NCBI GenBank assembly: GCA_030686995.1
Contig: CM060680.1
Location: 205,455,322-205,519,321 of the forward strand
Reading direction: 5' to 3'
DNA length: 64,000 nt
From: Artemisia argyi
Taxonomy: Eukaryota; Streptophyta; Magnoliopsida; Asterales; Asteraceae
The notes under the pieces were generated by a model. The model had not been told where the DNA came from and did not search any database. It saw only the letters and a list, made by a program, of their open reading frames with translations. A program made the translations under genes and the position numbers. Shown piece by piece: positions 49,505-62,125 of this stretch; the stretch's first letter is position 1, and every line of letters begins with the position of its first letter.

Positions 49505-49680
49505 TGTTGTAAAATAGTTGTAGCAGTCAAGTAGCTTAATTGTAGAAAGTCAACGCGGTCAACTCTTTCAAATGTTAGTTAGAGTTTTACCGCCAAGTTC
49601 TTTGTCCTTATAAAATCTTGTAACCCTCTCATTTTAATCAATCAATGAAATAATCATTTTTTCAATCTCTCTGTTTTCTC
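49505..49680 (+). repeat. Short LTR of a truncated copia element
   Basis: About 175 bp from TGTTGTAAAATAG to CTGTTTTCTCA, followed by GCA and the PBS TGGTATCAGAGCC (49685-49697). The start is uncertain. Confidence 0.5.
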
Positions 49681-49858
49681 AGCATGGTATCAGAGCCATA
49701 TGGGCTCTAACAAACTCCCTAACAACCTCCCAACTGAATTCTAACAAACTCCGATCAATCTAACAAATTTTGATTACTTTTCTGGCAACACCAGCAGATT
49801 TCGATTAATCACAAAATCAATTTGTTAAGATTCTGATCACCTACTATCACAAATCACC

Positions 49859-50268
49859 ATGAGTAACTCAAAAAACACAAATAGAACCACCACAAAAACC
49901 ATTGATGACATCACTTCACCCAATCATCCTCTCTTCTTACACCAACATGATCATCCTGGCCTAATCCTCATTTCCAAGAAATTAACAGGCTCAGACAACT
50001 ATGGATCTTGGAAAAGATCCATGGTGATTGCTCTTAATACCAAAAATAAGCTCAAGATTGTGACTGGTGAGTATGAAGAACCAATGATCAATTCAGAACT
50101 CGGGCCAATTTGGGAAAGAACAAATGACATGATCTTCTCATGGATCTTGAATACACTTGATGAACAAATAGGTAACTCCCTGAATTATGTGAACTCTGCT
50201 TATGATCTTTGGAAGGAGTTGCAACAACATTACTCTCAGCTTGATGGTCATAGAATATACCAGCTTAC
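49859..50268 (+). pseudogene. Truncated copia gag
   Basis: Starts at the ATG at 49859. It has the UBN2-type Gag N-terminus with LTGSDNYGSWKRSMVIALN and later NSAYDLWKELQQHYSQLDGH, typical of plant copia elements with a short LTR. The homology stops at about 50268, where a new LTR-like sequence starts (TGATGAGGCG). The residues after YQLT up to the stop at 50323 belong to the inserted DNA. The rest of gag, all of pol and the 3' LTR are not in the window. Confidence 0.75.
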
Positions 50269-51393
50269 TGATGAGGCGAAATTTGTTACGCTTTTAAGGG
50301 TTCATTTAAGCCTTAAGTCGTGATAATATGATCAGTTATTACCCTAAATCCTTCCTTTTGTCATTTTAGGTACTTTTGAGAAGAATTCTGGAAAACAAAG
50401 CATTTTGGACGTTTTTGGAGCGAAAAGTGAAGAAAACGACAAAGTCAAGAATCCAAGCTGGAAATTACACCTGACGGCGTCACCCATTCCTAAGGGACGG
50501 CGTCAGCCTTTGTGACAAGAGGTGAAAGTTACTTTTACACTTGACGCGCCAGAACAGAAATCAGCACTTAAAGAGTGACGGTGTCACCCTTTACAAGAAG
50601 AAGGCCGCCACGTGTAACTTTAAAGTGTGACGACACAGAACCCTTATAAAGTGACGGCGTCAAGAAGTTGGATTGGGCGACAAGAAACCCTAGCCGCGGT
50701 GAGATGACGGCGTCAACCATCAAAAGGTGACGCCATCACCCTTGTAAATATATATATAGTTTTTAATTTTTTAATTATTAGTGTGCAACTTTGGAGAGGA
50801 ACTTTGTTACACAAACCCTAGGTCAAATTTTAGAAGTTTTTAAGGGTTTCATACCCTTGACTCTTCCATGTATAATAAAAGATAAGTAATCTATCAATCA
50901 TTCAATATGTCTATGTGTTATTTGATTCTATCTTACGCTTGTCTTTCTTTTAACATACTAGGCTAGATTTATTTATGTTTGCTTAGATGTAGTGAAACCT
51001 AGTTATTGATTACTGATTGATGGTTTGTTGTTAATTGTTGTTGGGTGATTGTTAATCGATGTTAGGCTTAAGAAAACTGGCTAATCTCCTATTCGAAAAC
51101 TTACTTGAACGTCTTAAGAAACATGAATCAGATGTGTACTACGATTTTATTGGTTGTATTTAATGCATAAGTGACTATTAAGGAGGCCATGGTAAGGATA
51201 CTTAACGTGTCGCCATAGGAAGAGATAGAATCTTATAGAGTTGGGGAAGATCGTACACGGCCCCACAAATGGTATTAAGGAATGCAACCCGTCACCCACG
51301 TAATTGTAACAAGCTTATCAATCAATAAAAGATAGCTAGGGAGTAATGGAATCCAAGTAAACACATTTTCTCCATATATAGTTTCACATTTTA
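50269..51393 (+). mobile_element. Probable Ty3/gypsy LTR fragment
   Basis: Starts TGATGAGGCGAAATTTGTTA exactly where the gag homology ends. The content resembles long gypsy LTRs: no ORF and several TGACGGCGTCA-like words (near 50469, 50496, 50574, 50651, 50704, 50726). A 5-bp host sequence CTTAC precedes it, but no matching copy was found at the right because the Sirevirus LTR begins at 51394. Assignment to gypsy is by general resemblance only. Confidence 0.4.
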
Positions 51394-52665
51394 TGTTGAT
51401 ATAAATAATGTTTAAAAAGGTTATTAATATCTCTTAATAAACTTATGTTTTGATAATCACAAAACTCAAATCAAATTAAGTCAAGATTAAGACGTAAACA
51501 AGTATTTGGTAACAAATATTTACCTCTACATCTAATATCACTTAAGGTATGCATAAACTAAGCATCTTATGCATTACATGATCAAAGGAAATTTTGTCTT
51601 AAGACATAACATCTTATAAAATGATATAAACATTTTATATATATTTGTAAATCATTTTTGGTAATGCTATATTAAACTACAAAGATATGATTTCAAATTT
51701 CCAACTTCCAACCAAAAAGGGCAAATTTTATCCAGAAAAACTTTTCCAACGTTCAGGAGGGCGGCCCCCTTAATTTTACTAGGTGGCCCCCTTAATCATT
51801 AAGGGGACCGCCACCTAATTAAGGGGACCGGCACGCTCCAGAACAGTATTTTCTGGCCCTATAAATATTGGATCATTTCACATATTTTTCTCACCTTTTT
51901 GCACTATAAACTTTCTGATCCAACCTCCTTTTCTAGATCTAAAATCCTTTGATCATATAATTCATAAGTCTTTGTTTCCAAGTGATCCAAAGCTTCATCC
52001 ATTCAAGTGCAAGAAGAAGAACACTCCTCTACATCCATCTAATTGTAGTAGTGTTGTGATTAGCTAGTTTCATATTATAGTAGTGTTAGATCTTTGTAAA
52101 AGTGTTGTGTGAATTTGTTGTTTGTAGAAACTAGGTGTGTTGTAAAGTAGTTTAGTAGTTGTGATCTAGTTGTGCTTAGAAGAAGGTGTGAAGTTGACAA
52201 GGTGTGAAGAAGGTGTGAAGTCTTGAAGAAGTTGTGAAGGTGTGAAGAAGGTGTGAAGTTGTGAAGAAGTTGTGAGATTGGTTCTAGCTACGATTAGAAC
52301 TCGACATTTAGCTTAGTTTCGTTAACTCATGTAAGCCAAGGTGTGTAAAGTTTCTCCACCATAAGGAGTTTGTTGACATAGTGAAGAAAACTCTCGAGTG
52401 TGGTACTCGGGGAGTGGAGTAGGGCAAGGAAGGTGTCCTTGTAGCCGAACCACTATAAATTAGCGTGTTGTGGTTTGATCTTTCTAACTTTATCTTTTCT
52501 TCATTACATTTCAATACTTTCATTATTAGATTAGAATTGCTTATATTGGTTGTCACTTGAATTCACTTGAGATCGAATCGAAAGTTTTTAATAAGCTACA
52601 AAATATTTTGGTAACAAATTTAAAAAGGACGTAAAACTATTCAACCCCCCTTCTAGTTTTCCACA
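51394..52665 (+). repeat. 5' LTR of a Sirevirus-related element
   Basis: TGTTGATATAAATAATG to CTAGTTTTCCACA, 1272 bp, followed by PBS TGGTATCAGGAGCC (52668-52681). It shares with the LTRs at 26695 and 33022 the GGCGGCCCCCTTAATTTTA palindromes with TATAAATA, the GAAGTTGTGAAG repeats, a long common segment (TTGGTTCTAGCTAC to GCCGAACCACTATAAAT) and the same last bases. Confidence 0.8.
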
Positions 52666-52733
52666 ATTGGTATCAGGAGCCACGTCTAGCAAGATTTTTA
52701 AAATATATTGTATTTTAAAACTTGTAACGATAT

Positions 52734-54591
52734 ATGGAATCTGAAAAATATTTAGAAGGGCAATCTATGCAAAGACCACCACTATTTGAAAGTGATGGAT
52801 TTTTATATTGGAAAAATCGATTCAAAACTTATGTGAAGTCAAAAGATCTAGATCTTTGGCATGTTATTACTAATGGTGTTTACCTATTCAAAATAACCCC
52901 GAAACAAAGAAAGATGAAATCGTACCTTTTGAAAAACAAAATGATGATTTAAAAAGAAAACTTGCTAAAAATAATGAAGCAAAAATGGTGATTTATAATG
53001 CGCTACCACGTAAAGAGTACGAAAGGATCTTTATGTGTGAAACCGCAAAAGAAATTTGGAACTCTTTACTAATCACTCACCAAGGTAATAGTCAAGTCAA
53101 AGATAATAAGATAGATCTACTTGTTCAACAATATGAGCAATTCACGATTTCGGAAGAGGAATCAATTGATAATGCTTTTGCTAGATTTAACACTATCATC
53201 ACAAGTTTAAAAACACTTGATGAGAATTTTTCTAGTAAGAATTTTGTTAGGAAGTTTCTTAGGGCTCTTCATCCAAAATGGCGAGCTAAAGTGACGGCTA
53301 TTGAAGAATCAAAGAATTTGTCAACATTGCAACTTGATGAATTAATTGGAAATCTAAAAGTTTACGAAGTTATCATTAAGAAGGATTCCGAAATGGTCAA
53401 AGAAAAACGAGAGCAAAGCAAGTCAATCGCCTTGAAAGCTAGAAAGGAATCTAGTATCGAAGATAGCTCATCTTCCGAAAGTGATGACGAAGAATACGCC
53501 ATGGCCGTAAGAGATTTCAAGAAATTCTTCAAAAGGCGAGGAAGATTCGTAAGACAACCGCATGATTGAAAAGAAAACATTTCAAAAGAGTAAGGATGAC
53601 AAGAACAACAAGATTGAAAGGAAATGTTTCAAGTGTGGTGATCCAAATCACCTCATTGGAAAATGTCCAATGATGACAAGAGATCAAAATTAAAGAGCTT
53701 TTGTTGGAGGCGCTTGGAGTGATAGTGATGAAGATGAGAAAGAAACGACAAAAGAAGAGAAGTGTCTTATGGCGAATACATCAAATGAGGTACGTTCCGA
53801 AACCTAATATTTTAGTGATGAAAGCTTATCATTAGATGAAAAAGATCTAGATAATGAATATAATAGGCTATGCAAATTAGGACAACTAGTAATGGCCAAA
53901 AACAAATCACTAAAATACATAAACAATCAATTGGAAAATGAAGTACTAGAACTAAAAATTAAAATACATCAACTTGAAAAAGGTAAAGAAATTTTTGAAG
54001 AATGTAAATCATGTCAAGAGCTTAAAGGTGAAAACGAAATACTTAGGGAAGAAATTCGCAAACTTGATAAATTTGAAAATAGTAGTCACTCACTTAGTAA
54101 AATAATAAGTATTCAAAGAACATCCGGAGATAAAACCGGTTTAGGATATAATTCAAATGAAGCTTCAACAAGTGAGATTAAAAATGTCAAATTCGAAAAT
54201 GAACCTAATGAACAAATTAAAAACCTCTAAAATCTAATCCTAAGTATATACTTATTAATGATAGAAAAATACCTCTTGCCAACAATGAAGAAGTAAAAGT
54301 TTTCTATAAACCGTCTTTAAATAATGAGGCAGGATCTTCTAAACCTAAGACAAGATCTAAAACACCACCACCTAGAAAACCAAATAATCCTAATCCTAGG
54401 TCTAAAACACCTCAACCAAGAAGAAACCAAAATAGGCAAAACTATAATAACAATAGTAATCAAATGTGGAACTACCAACAAAGCTACAATCCTTGGGGTA
54501 TACTACCACCTTTCATGCATCCTAGTCAAATGTTAAACATGTTTGGACCAAAAAACTTTGGACCAAAGAAACAATGGGGATCAAATGGCTA
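52734..54591 (+). pseudogene. Decayed Sirevirus-type gag
   Basis: A Gag precursor broken by several frameshifts: 52734-52952 (RPPLFESDGFLYWKNRFKTY), 52985-53569 (UBN2 region with [16 protein letters not shown] and [13 protein letters not shown]), a zinc knuckle C-x2-C-x4-H-x4-C at 53624-53665, a long coiled coil in 53892-54230, and an Asn/Pro-rich tail to about 54591. Coiled coil and length fit Sirevirus Gag. Protease, integrase and RT are missing. The LTR upstream ties this gag to the same family as the non-autonomous element at 26695-34728, for which an intact relative could supply Gag. Confidence 0.8.
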
Positions 54592-54846
54592 GATGAACAT
54601 TCCTTGAGGCAATCTTGAAGTTTCTCTCAACATAGACTTTTTCAAAGTCTATATGTCATCTTGATGATTTTGAAGATTTTTTTGAAGACCACCGGGTACG
54701 CCATTCTTTCATAACTCATTGCCATGCTTAGATAAGTATGCGTTATTTGATTACATTGTCTGCATAGATATAGCTTGCTATTTCTCTCTATTTGTTCGAT
54801 CATATATATATACTTATATATATATATACTCTTATACTTAGTATAT

Positions 54847-54848
<2 letters not shown>

Positions 54849-54940
<92 letters not shown>
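54849..54940. repeat. (TA)n array
   Basis: About 92 bp of TA adjoining the Helitron 3' terminus. Confidence 0.95.
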
Positions 54941-54941
<1 letters not shown>

Positions 54942-55676
54942 TAGATTTCGAAGCCCGCCCGATGGACGGGCATGACTTGTAATTATTTGTTGGTTAATAT
55001 TAGATGGTCGTTTATTAATTATAATTATTGATTATTTGTGATTGTGTATTAAATAATTTTCTTTTATTTGGATGTATTGTTTCTCTTAATGTTTTTGTTA
55101 TATGTCATTTTGGTGTTTATTGCCCGATGGGCGGGCATGACTTGTAATTTACATTTTAATTTAGTTATGTATGGTAATGAATGATCTTATACTGTATTAA
55201 TAAATAGATAGTCATCAATTATAATTATTATTTTGATTGTATTAGCAAATTTTGATTTATATTTAAGGACAGGGAGATTAATTAATTTTTATGTATAGTA
55301 CGTAAGCGTGTATTTTAAACATTTACATTCATGCCTAATACACCCACCACATTAAATTCCCAACACAACCAAATACTATGTTTATAAAACTACAAAATTT
55401 TAAAAAATATATACTCCCTGCTACTAAAATTTTGGCCAAATGACAATGACCATGACAATGGATCAAACAATACACACTCTACTTATTTAAATACCATATC
55501 AACACTCTTTTTAAAATCTTACACCTTTCATTTTTAAAAACATTAAACCATACTTTTTTTTAATTACTCTAGTCGTCCCCTCCCTACATCAATATAAAAA
55601 AAATGCTTTGTTTTTATTTTCTTCAAAATTTGACTAAGACTTCTTTATACAATGGGCTTTTTATTAGTATGGAAGA
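54941..55676 (-). mobile_element. Probable Helitron, minus strand
   Basis: The 3' end is CTAG at 54944-54941 on the minus strand, preceded by the hairpin GCCCGTCCATCGGGCGGGC, with the (TA)n array as host. A candidate 5' end TCTTCCATACTAATAAA runs down from 55676, but the host base before it is T and not A, so that end is tentative. The hairpin motif is repeated inside (about 55120-55140). No coding. Confidence 0.55.
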
Positions 55677-57058
55677 ATCTAACATATTAGATAAATTACA
55701 TACTTATAAATTATTTGATGGTATACATATAAATACATTTTATGCGTTTATTTGCATTTGACACAAAACTTATTAATAGACACATTCATAGGTTAATTAT
55801 ATACAAAATATTAATACAAAATCTTTTGAGTAACTTTCATGAGATAAGATGCAACACACGTACACATAATATAATAATTAAACAGGTTACATAAAAAACA
55901 GATAATTTAGCTATTTTGTCTATGATCCATACAAAAGTTAAAAACTCATTAAGATATACATTACTTACATGTCGTGCCGAAGTGTGGAATAATAACAACT
56001 CTTTGAACAACACCGTTTTGATATAACAGATGGCCAACTCAGGTACACTTGCCATCATATTATCTAGCCAAGCTTCAAGCCAAGTCAATAGAGTAACCTA
56101 CAAAAGATTAATTATGAAGTTAAGCAGGTTAATACTTCGAGTTTGGATTCATCAGGTGGTATATTCATATTTAACGATAGATTTTACGTTAAACCTTATG
56201 CCTATAGATTTTACAGTTATAATCTATGTTTTCAAGAAATAACTTGTTCAAGTAGCACATTCAGGTTATCAAATATTAACCAAACCGACCCTTTCATAAG
56301 TAAAAGAATCAAAATTACGAACTCTAATTTTCTGTATTACAATATCTTAGTCAAAATTAGTACCTTTGCGGCTCTCATAGACATTGTATGTCTTCTTTAA
56401 CTTCATCTTCTAACAATGGTTCGTACCTAGCTACTCACGCGTTGGGCCGTCGTTTTACATCCTGGATAATTGCACACTATCTTTTTTCGATAGTCAACTA
56501 TCAAAATATAAAATAGCAAACAATAACAATATAGACTAACATTCATTTAAGACCCATGTAAATGTAGATTATGAACAAATCCTACCCATTACTAAGCTAA
56601 ATATGGAAAGAAAATACTACGCAACTGGTTACTAAAAGAGTGGAAAGTGGGCCAAATATGTTCTATACAGTTTTTTATATATACTTGATGTTCTTTAAAG
56701 TTGGTTTAGTATTTACAGCATATTAAGCGCACATTATGAGAACTCAACTCTGATCTTAGGTGGTGCTATTGGTGAATATTTTTTTACAAAAGAAATGAAA
56801 ACACATACCCAATATCAAGTGTTGTAAGATTTAGTATGCACCAGATTTAGTGAAGGATCATCCTAATCAAATCTTGATCAACTATATAAAAACTTCTATG
56901 ATTGAAAAGAGTAATTGAAAATAAATGAGACTTACTGAATTGCTAACTCTGCCGTAGGAGGAATAATAAGAACCCATATTGCAGGTCTATGTTTTGGATG
57001 AACAACAATCCTTTATGTAGCTACTTGTAAAATAAGTAAAATGGGTGAGTTAACAACA
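55677..57058. other. Intergenic, nothing recognised
   Basis: AT-rich. No coding domain, RNA gene or transposon end identified. Confidence 0.4.
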
Positions 57059-57241
57059 AATCATGATCACTACTTAAGCAATAAGGCATATCAGTCTCTC
57101 GTGTGTAATTGCAGTGGGTTCACAGTGTATGATTCTAAAGGTAATCTTGTATATCGAGTAGACAACTATGTCGCATAAGAAAATGGTGAGATTGTTCTGA
57201 TGAATGCCTCAGGTCGCGCTCTCTACAGCATCTGTCACAAG
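57059..57241 (+). pseudogene. LURP-one-related exon with in-frame stop
   Basis: The plus frame reads CSGFTVYDSKGNLVYRVDNY, a stop (TAA at 57176-57178), then ENGEIVLMNASGRALYSICH up to a splice donor (CACAAG/GTATAT at 57241/57242). This is the first part of the LURP-one (Tubby-like C-terminal) domain of plant LOR proteins, some of which act in defence. No second exon or start codon could be identified nearby. The stop and isolation indicate a pseudogene or captured fragment. Confidence 0.75.
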
Positions 57242-60200
57242 GTATATAAATATTTCATAATATTTATATATATATACTAATCATGTTTTGAATGGTATTG
57301 TATAGTTATTAATAAGGTGATTACTGTATTGTCCATAGTTGGTTGTAGTCTTAGACCTCTACCCCTTGACTAAACTATTATCTTCCTCCCCAGGAGAAGC
57401 CCAAGAACTCTGATTATCAGAATAAAGGATCTTGAATATGAGTCTCAATGGAGGCTTAGGCTCCTTTTGTGAAGAATGTGAAACCAACGGTGGGCCCGTA
57501 TTATCATCATTCAGATCACCCAGTGCCTTTTCATGTGATACACCAGGTGTCACTGCACTCCTCCTCATGCTTCGTTTGCTAAATGTGATACATGTTTTCT
57601 TAGTTCCACCACCAGCACAATTTACATCAGAGTGCTGTAGGTTTTCCCTTTACATAGTAATCAAGTTTCCCCCTCTTTCCTCAGATTCCGTCCTATTACA
57701 TCCGCCTGATCTGTGTTGTCTCCTGCAATCAATAGAAAAAGCTAATATGTTGGCTAAATAAGTATCACTTAGAGTGTATAGAGCCAAATAGGATCAGTAG
57801 TAACAGTGGCATAATAGGTTCTGATCGAAATTGACACTTATAGAGTACACGGGGCTTAAACATAAAATTTAATAAAGTATGGAGTATTAATTTGGGTTAG
57901 TTTGAAGTAGATTATGTTGTTTCTTAGAGTAAAGAACCAACATTTAATCAAAGATTAAGTAAGCACGGTAATTATTATCCTAGCCTATGCGAAATACCCT
58001 GATCAAATTTTTATCCAACATAAGTTTAATGAGCTGTTTAAAAGATAAATTTATATTAAACAAACATTAGAAGTTCTTAATTACAATTAATAAAATGAAA
58101 CTTGAAATAGAAGCATCTAAAAGGATTATAAGATATCATGAAATCAAAAGAAAATGATGTAATGCGATGCCCAAGCATTGTCAAACATTTTGCTACACAT
58201 AGAATATAATTTAATATACACTTAACAAAGGCTAATTTGAAGTGATTTATAAAACCTAAGCAACCATGGTTTTCTTTTTCACAACAGTCTCATTTGGTAC
58301 CATTGATATTATGAATTTAAAGTAATTCCATATAATTATATTATGCATAATTCATTTTTTTAGTTGTAAATTTTGATTAAAATTGCAAGTATAAAACTAT
58401 ACTAAACATGATTGAGACATACAGATATTGAATTTGTATAGAAGCGTAACAAAAACATTACAATACAAAGCAAAAAAGATAACTTTAACATGAGAATAGC
58501 TAATCCAAAAAATTCAAAATCTACTGATCTTTGTGACTTCCCAAGCATTAAATCATCCATCAATTCTTTTTGCACCAAAAGAACTCTTCGAGATAATTGA
58601 AAAGACCCATGCTTTAAAACTCATTGAGGCTACACAGGTTATAAAAGAATTACATAGAGAAGTAATAAATAAGTAGCGTTTCGCTAAGAACTATTTGTAT
58701 CTTTATTTAAAAAACAGTTGAGATATTTGTGACTACACGGGATGCTTCAAATTTTTTGTCAAAGTATCCTATTTCTTATCGTATAACAGCTTTTTAATAT
58801 TTAACGTATATCTATGATGCTTGCACCTCTGCAGTCTGTCCCAAACAAAATATATTATTTGATCAGATGAAATTTATAAGAAAAAGATGGTTAATATAGG
58901 GAGTTTGGAATTACTTATTTGAAATTGTTTATCTACATTGAAAAATAAGCGGATACTACTACTAATGTGTTTTTCAGGTTCTTATTTTTTCTAAAATAGG
59001 TGGATTAGTAGTTTTATGCAAATACCCTCTATGACTATGGAAGTTAATAGTAAGAATATTAAAGTACGCATAAACACGCATCAAGTCACAACCATAACAT
59101 TATACAGATATATGATTCATACTTCAACAATGGATCATGATGTATATTTTAGTTATCATGTAATTATTGAGTTGTACATGGAATAAATCTAAGAACTTTG
59201 CATAGGTATTTAAAGTGAGATATCTTATTACTTGCTTCATAAGGTTGCTATGATGTTTTGATTCATCCTTATCACTTCACCAATGTTTGGTTTCAATCTA
59301 TTTTCTAAACTTCTTAGCAGGTTATGATCGCTTCACCGCCATTCCAGTTCATCAATTGGCCAATACTTGGTTGGTTCGTATGAGTGGAGTTTAAGGTCAA
59401 TGGCAAGGGGGAAGGTTTAGTTTAGGTCAGTGGCGTGGTGGATGATTTAGTTTACTAAACACTAAAACTGATCATTGTGTATCGCGTCATACACAAAAGC
59501 CTAGTTGACCATGTAACAATACAACATGTTGATACGGGCCAAATAAGTAAAATAAAAAATAGCTAACAAAACAAAAGGTGGAACAGACGCATAAATTCTC
59601 CTAAATTCTCAGATTATTATTGAAATTATATGACTCTGGTTATCATCTTCGACACCTGGATAACTTATAGACAATTTAACATTTTTTGGACCAAGTTCTT
59701 TAAGTCAACCAACCTAACCCATTAATCAACCCGGCCGACCCAAAGGCACACTTAATTTATGGAGGTACTTGGAATAAATACCTTCATTTTTCTTGAGGGA
59801 TTTTTTGCCATTAGCGTTTTTGTTATCCCTGTTTTCATGGCATTCATAAGTTAAGTTTCTTTCTTTTACTCTTTTCTTGGTTTTTGAGGCGACAACTATT
59901 GTAATCTTCACCGCGATTTTCTTTTTGCTTCGAAGAAATCTAACCACCATGTCTCAAGTCAGGAGGTGCAATAAGTTCTTCTCATAAGATGCTTTTCCTT
60001 TGTTTTTTGGGTTAGAATATTAACCATCTTTTTTCAACGGCTGGCTTGCCTCTCTACATTAAATCTCTCACGAGAATCCTGCTTCTGAGCCTCTAAGGTT
60101 CAGTCGCCTTTTTAATATTGGCTATAATCTGAGACGCAAAAAATAAAGCTTTAGAACTATATAACTCATATAGATTTTGACATTTACATAATATCACATA

Positions 60201-61835
60201 TATTTCTAACCAAGAAATAAAGGATAACAAAGTTGATAATATATTGTGCTAATTACTATAGGAGTTGGTTATCCATCAAAGTCAACCATAACCTGTTTGT
60301 TTGAACTAAATGTAAAGTTGTAGCAGCTTAAGGAACCAAGCGAGGGTAGAAAATGATATAATCAAATTACAAAGAATGAGAGGTTAGGCTAATCTAAGTA
60401 AACAAAAAAAATACAATCACGACACCGAGAGCAGAAGATTAGACTAAACTTCACGCAAATAGAATAAAAAATTGTTCAGTTATATCTTCCCACGAACTTC
60501 ACATATGTAACAAACTGCTTAGTATGAGTGTGTTTAAAAATAAAGTGTTCACGTTGTTCAAAACATATGCTAAAACACCATGGAGATCCGGCACTCTTTT
60601 CAATCTATGAAACTGCCACAATGTCATGAAAAGATTATCTCCTTGTTGCACTCTATTAGATTCTTGAAAAAAGAAACTCAATTTCGAATTATCTCAACAC
60701 AGAATTTTCAAAAGAAATTTTTATGTTACCTCATTTATTATCATATAATGCACCAAGTATGTTTATTTTAGAATTCATTTGTTCTCTAATTTAAAGGAGT
60801 CTTTTATACCACGTAATTATGTTCTGTAATGCTAAAATCCTAATGCCAGCTTCCTCATTGACACCCCTTTTCACAGATGAAAACCGTTTACAGCAAGTTA
60901 AATGAGATCAAAGTGATTTTTTTTTCCTTTTTTTTGGTAACCATGGTTTCCGACCTTTTGGCCGACTAATCAACCCACCGCTACTTAGACTAATTCACAT
61001 TCTTTATCCATTTATTCCAATGCTTGTTTCTTAATAATGTTCTATAAGAAATAAGTGTTAGTCAAAACTTGGTTTATTTTCAATACATATCTAAACACTG
61101 AATTATAGAACCTGTTTAATAACAACTAATTATCTGGTATAACATAGAAGTATCATGGATATAGAATAAGAACCGTAGGTAATTATGTAAACAACAACTA
61201 TCTAAACCACATAGATAATTTTTTTACAGTTATTTTGACCCTAACACTAGTAACATCGAAAGGGGTGTTTGGTAAAGGCTGCTTTTAGTTACCCTTGTCT
61301 AAAGGGGTGTTTGGTTAATGTTGTAGTGTTGTATAAAGGGTGTTTAGTTACTGATATCCAAGTTGTGTCCAAACAACTAATGAGTTCTTCTATGATAAAT
61401 TGTGATAAACATAATAGCAATAGTAATATTTGCAATAATATACAAATTTCTATTATAGCAACACGTAGTTGGTGATACGCATCTTACACATTAACTTAAA
61501 AAATATGTGATTATTGACCAACATGACTTTCTTATATATGTGGGTAAAGTTTTTTTCTACCCACCTGACTCGTTAACTTAAATAATACAGCCTAAATAAC
61601 TCATTATAAGCAAACATGACATGCTTCAAATAAACAACACTTGCAATGTGTGTGACAACGTACCTGAGCATTACTTTCAGCATTCTCAAGCAAATCCAAA
61701 ATGAAGTTTGTTGACTTGCAGGTCATGGACCGTGACCATTGGAATGTCAGTTCTTATGCTGAGTAGTACGCCCTGCACCTCTGAAGAAACGCGTATAAGG
61801 AATTGCTTATCAACCAAAACATCTTCCAAATACGG
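57242..61835. other. Long stretch without recognised genes
   Basis: A minus-strand open stretch at 57359-57640 (ending near KPPLRLIFKIL) has coding-like composition but no assigned family. TTTTTCACAACAGTCTCATT at about 58274 recurs near 62454. The rest is AT-rich. Confidence 0.35.
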
Positions 61836-62125
61836 TACACTGCCCGTGAGTATTGGTGAAGACTACACAAAATTGGCTTATATGCCTCATTTGCTTATTT
61901 GGTTTTATATTTGTGTATTTTAAGTGGGTCTTCTGCGCGTGAATCGTTTGTGGTTTAGAATTTACTTTGATACAATTGGATATCCTCGCTCGAGCGAATG
62001 ACCCAGTCTTACCGACTCTATACTATCACGAATGGGTACACTGCTCGTGAGTGATGGTGAAGTCTACATAGAATCGGTTTATATGCCTCGTTTGATCTGG
62101 TTTTATATTTGTGTATTTTAAGTTT
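61836..62125 (+). repeat. Direct repeat of about 90 bp at 201-bp spacing
   Basis: TACACTGCCCGTGAGTATTG at 61836 and TACACTGCTCGTGAGTGATG at 62037. Both continue to TTTTATATTTGTGTATTTTA. Confidence 0.8.
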
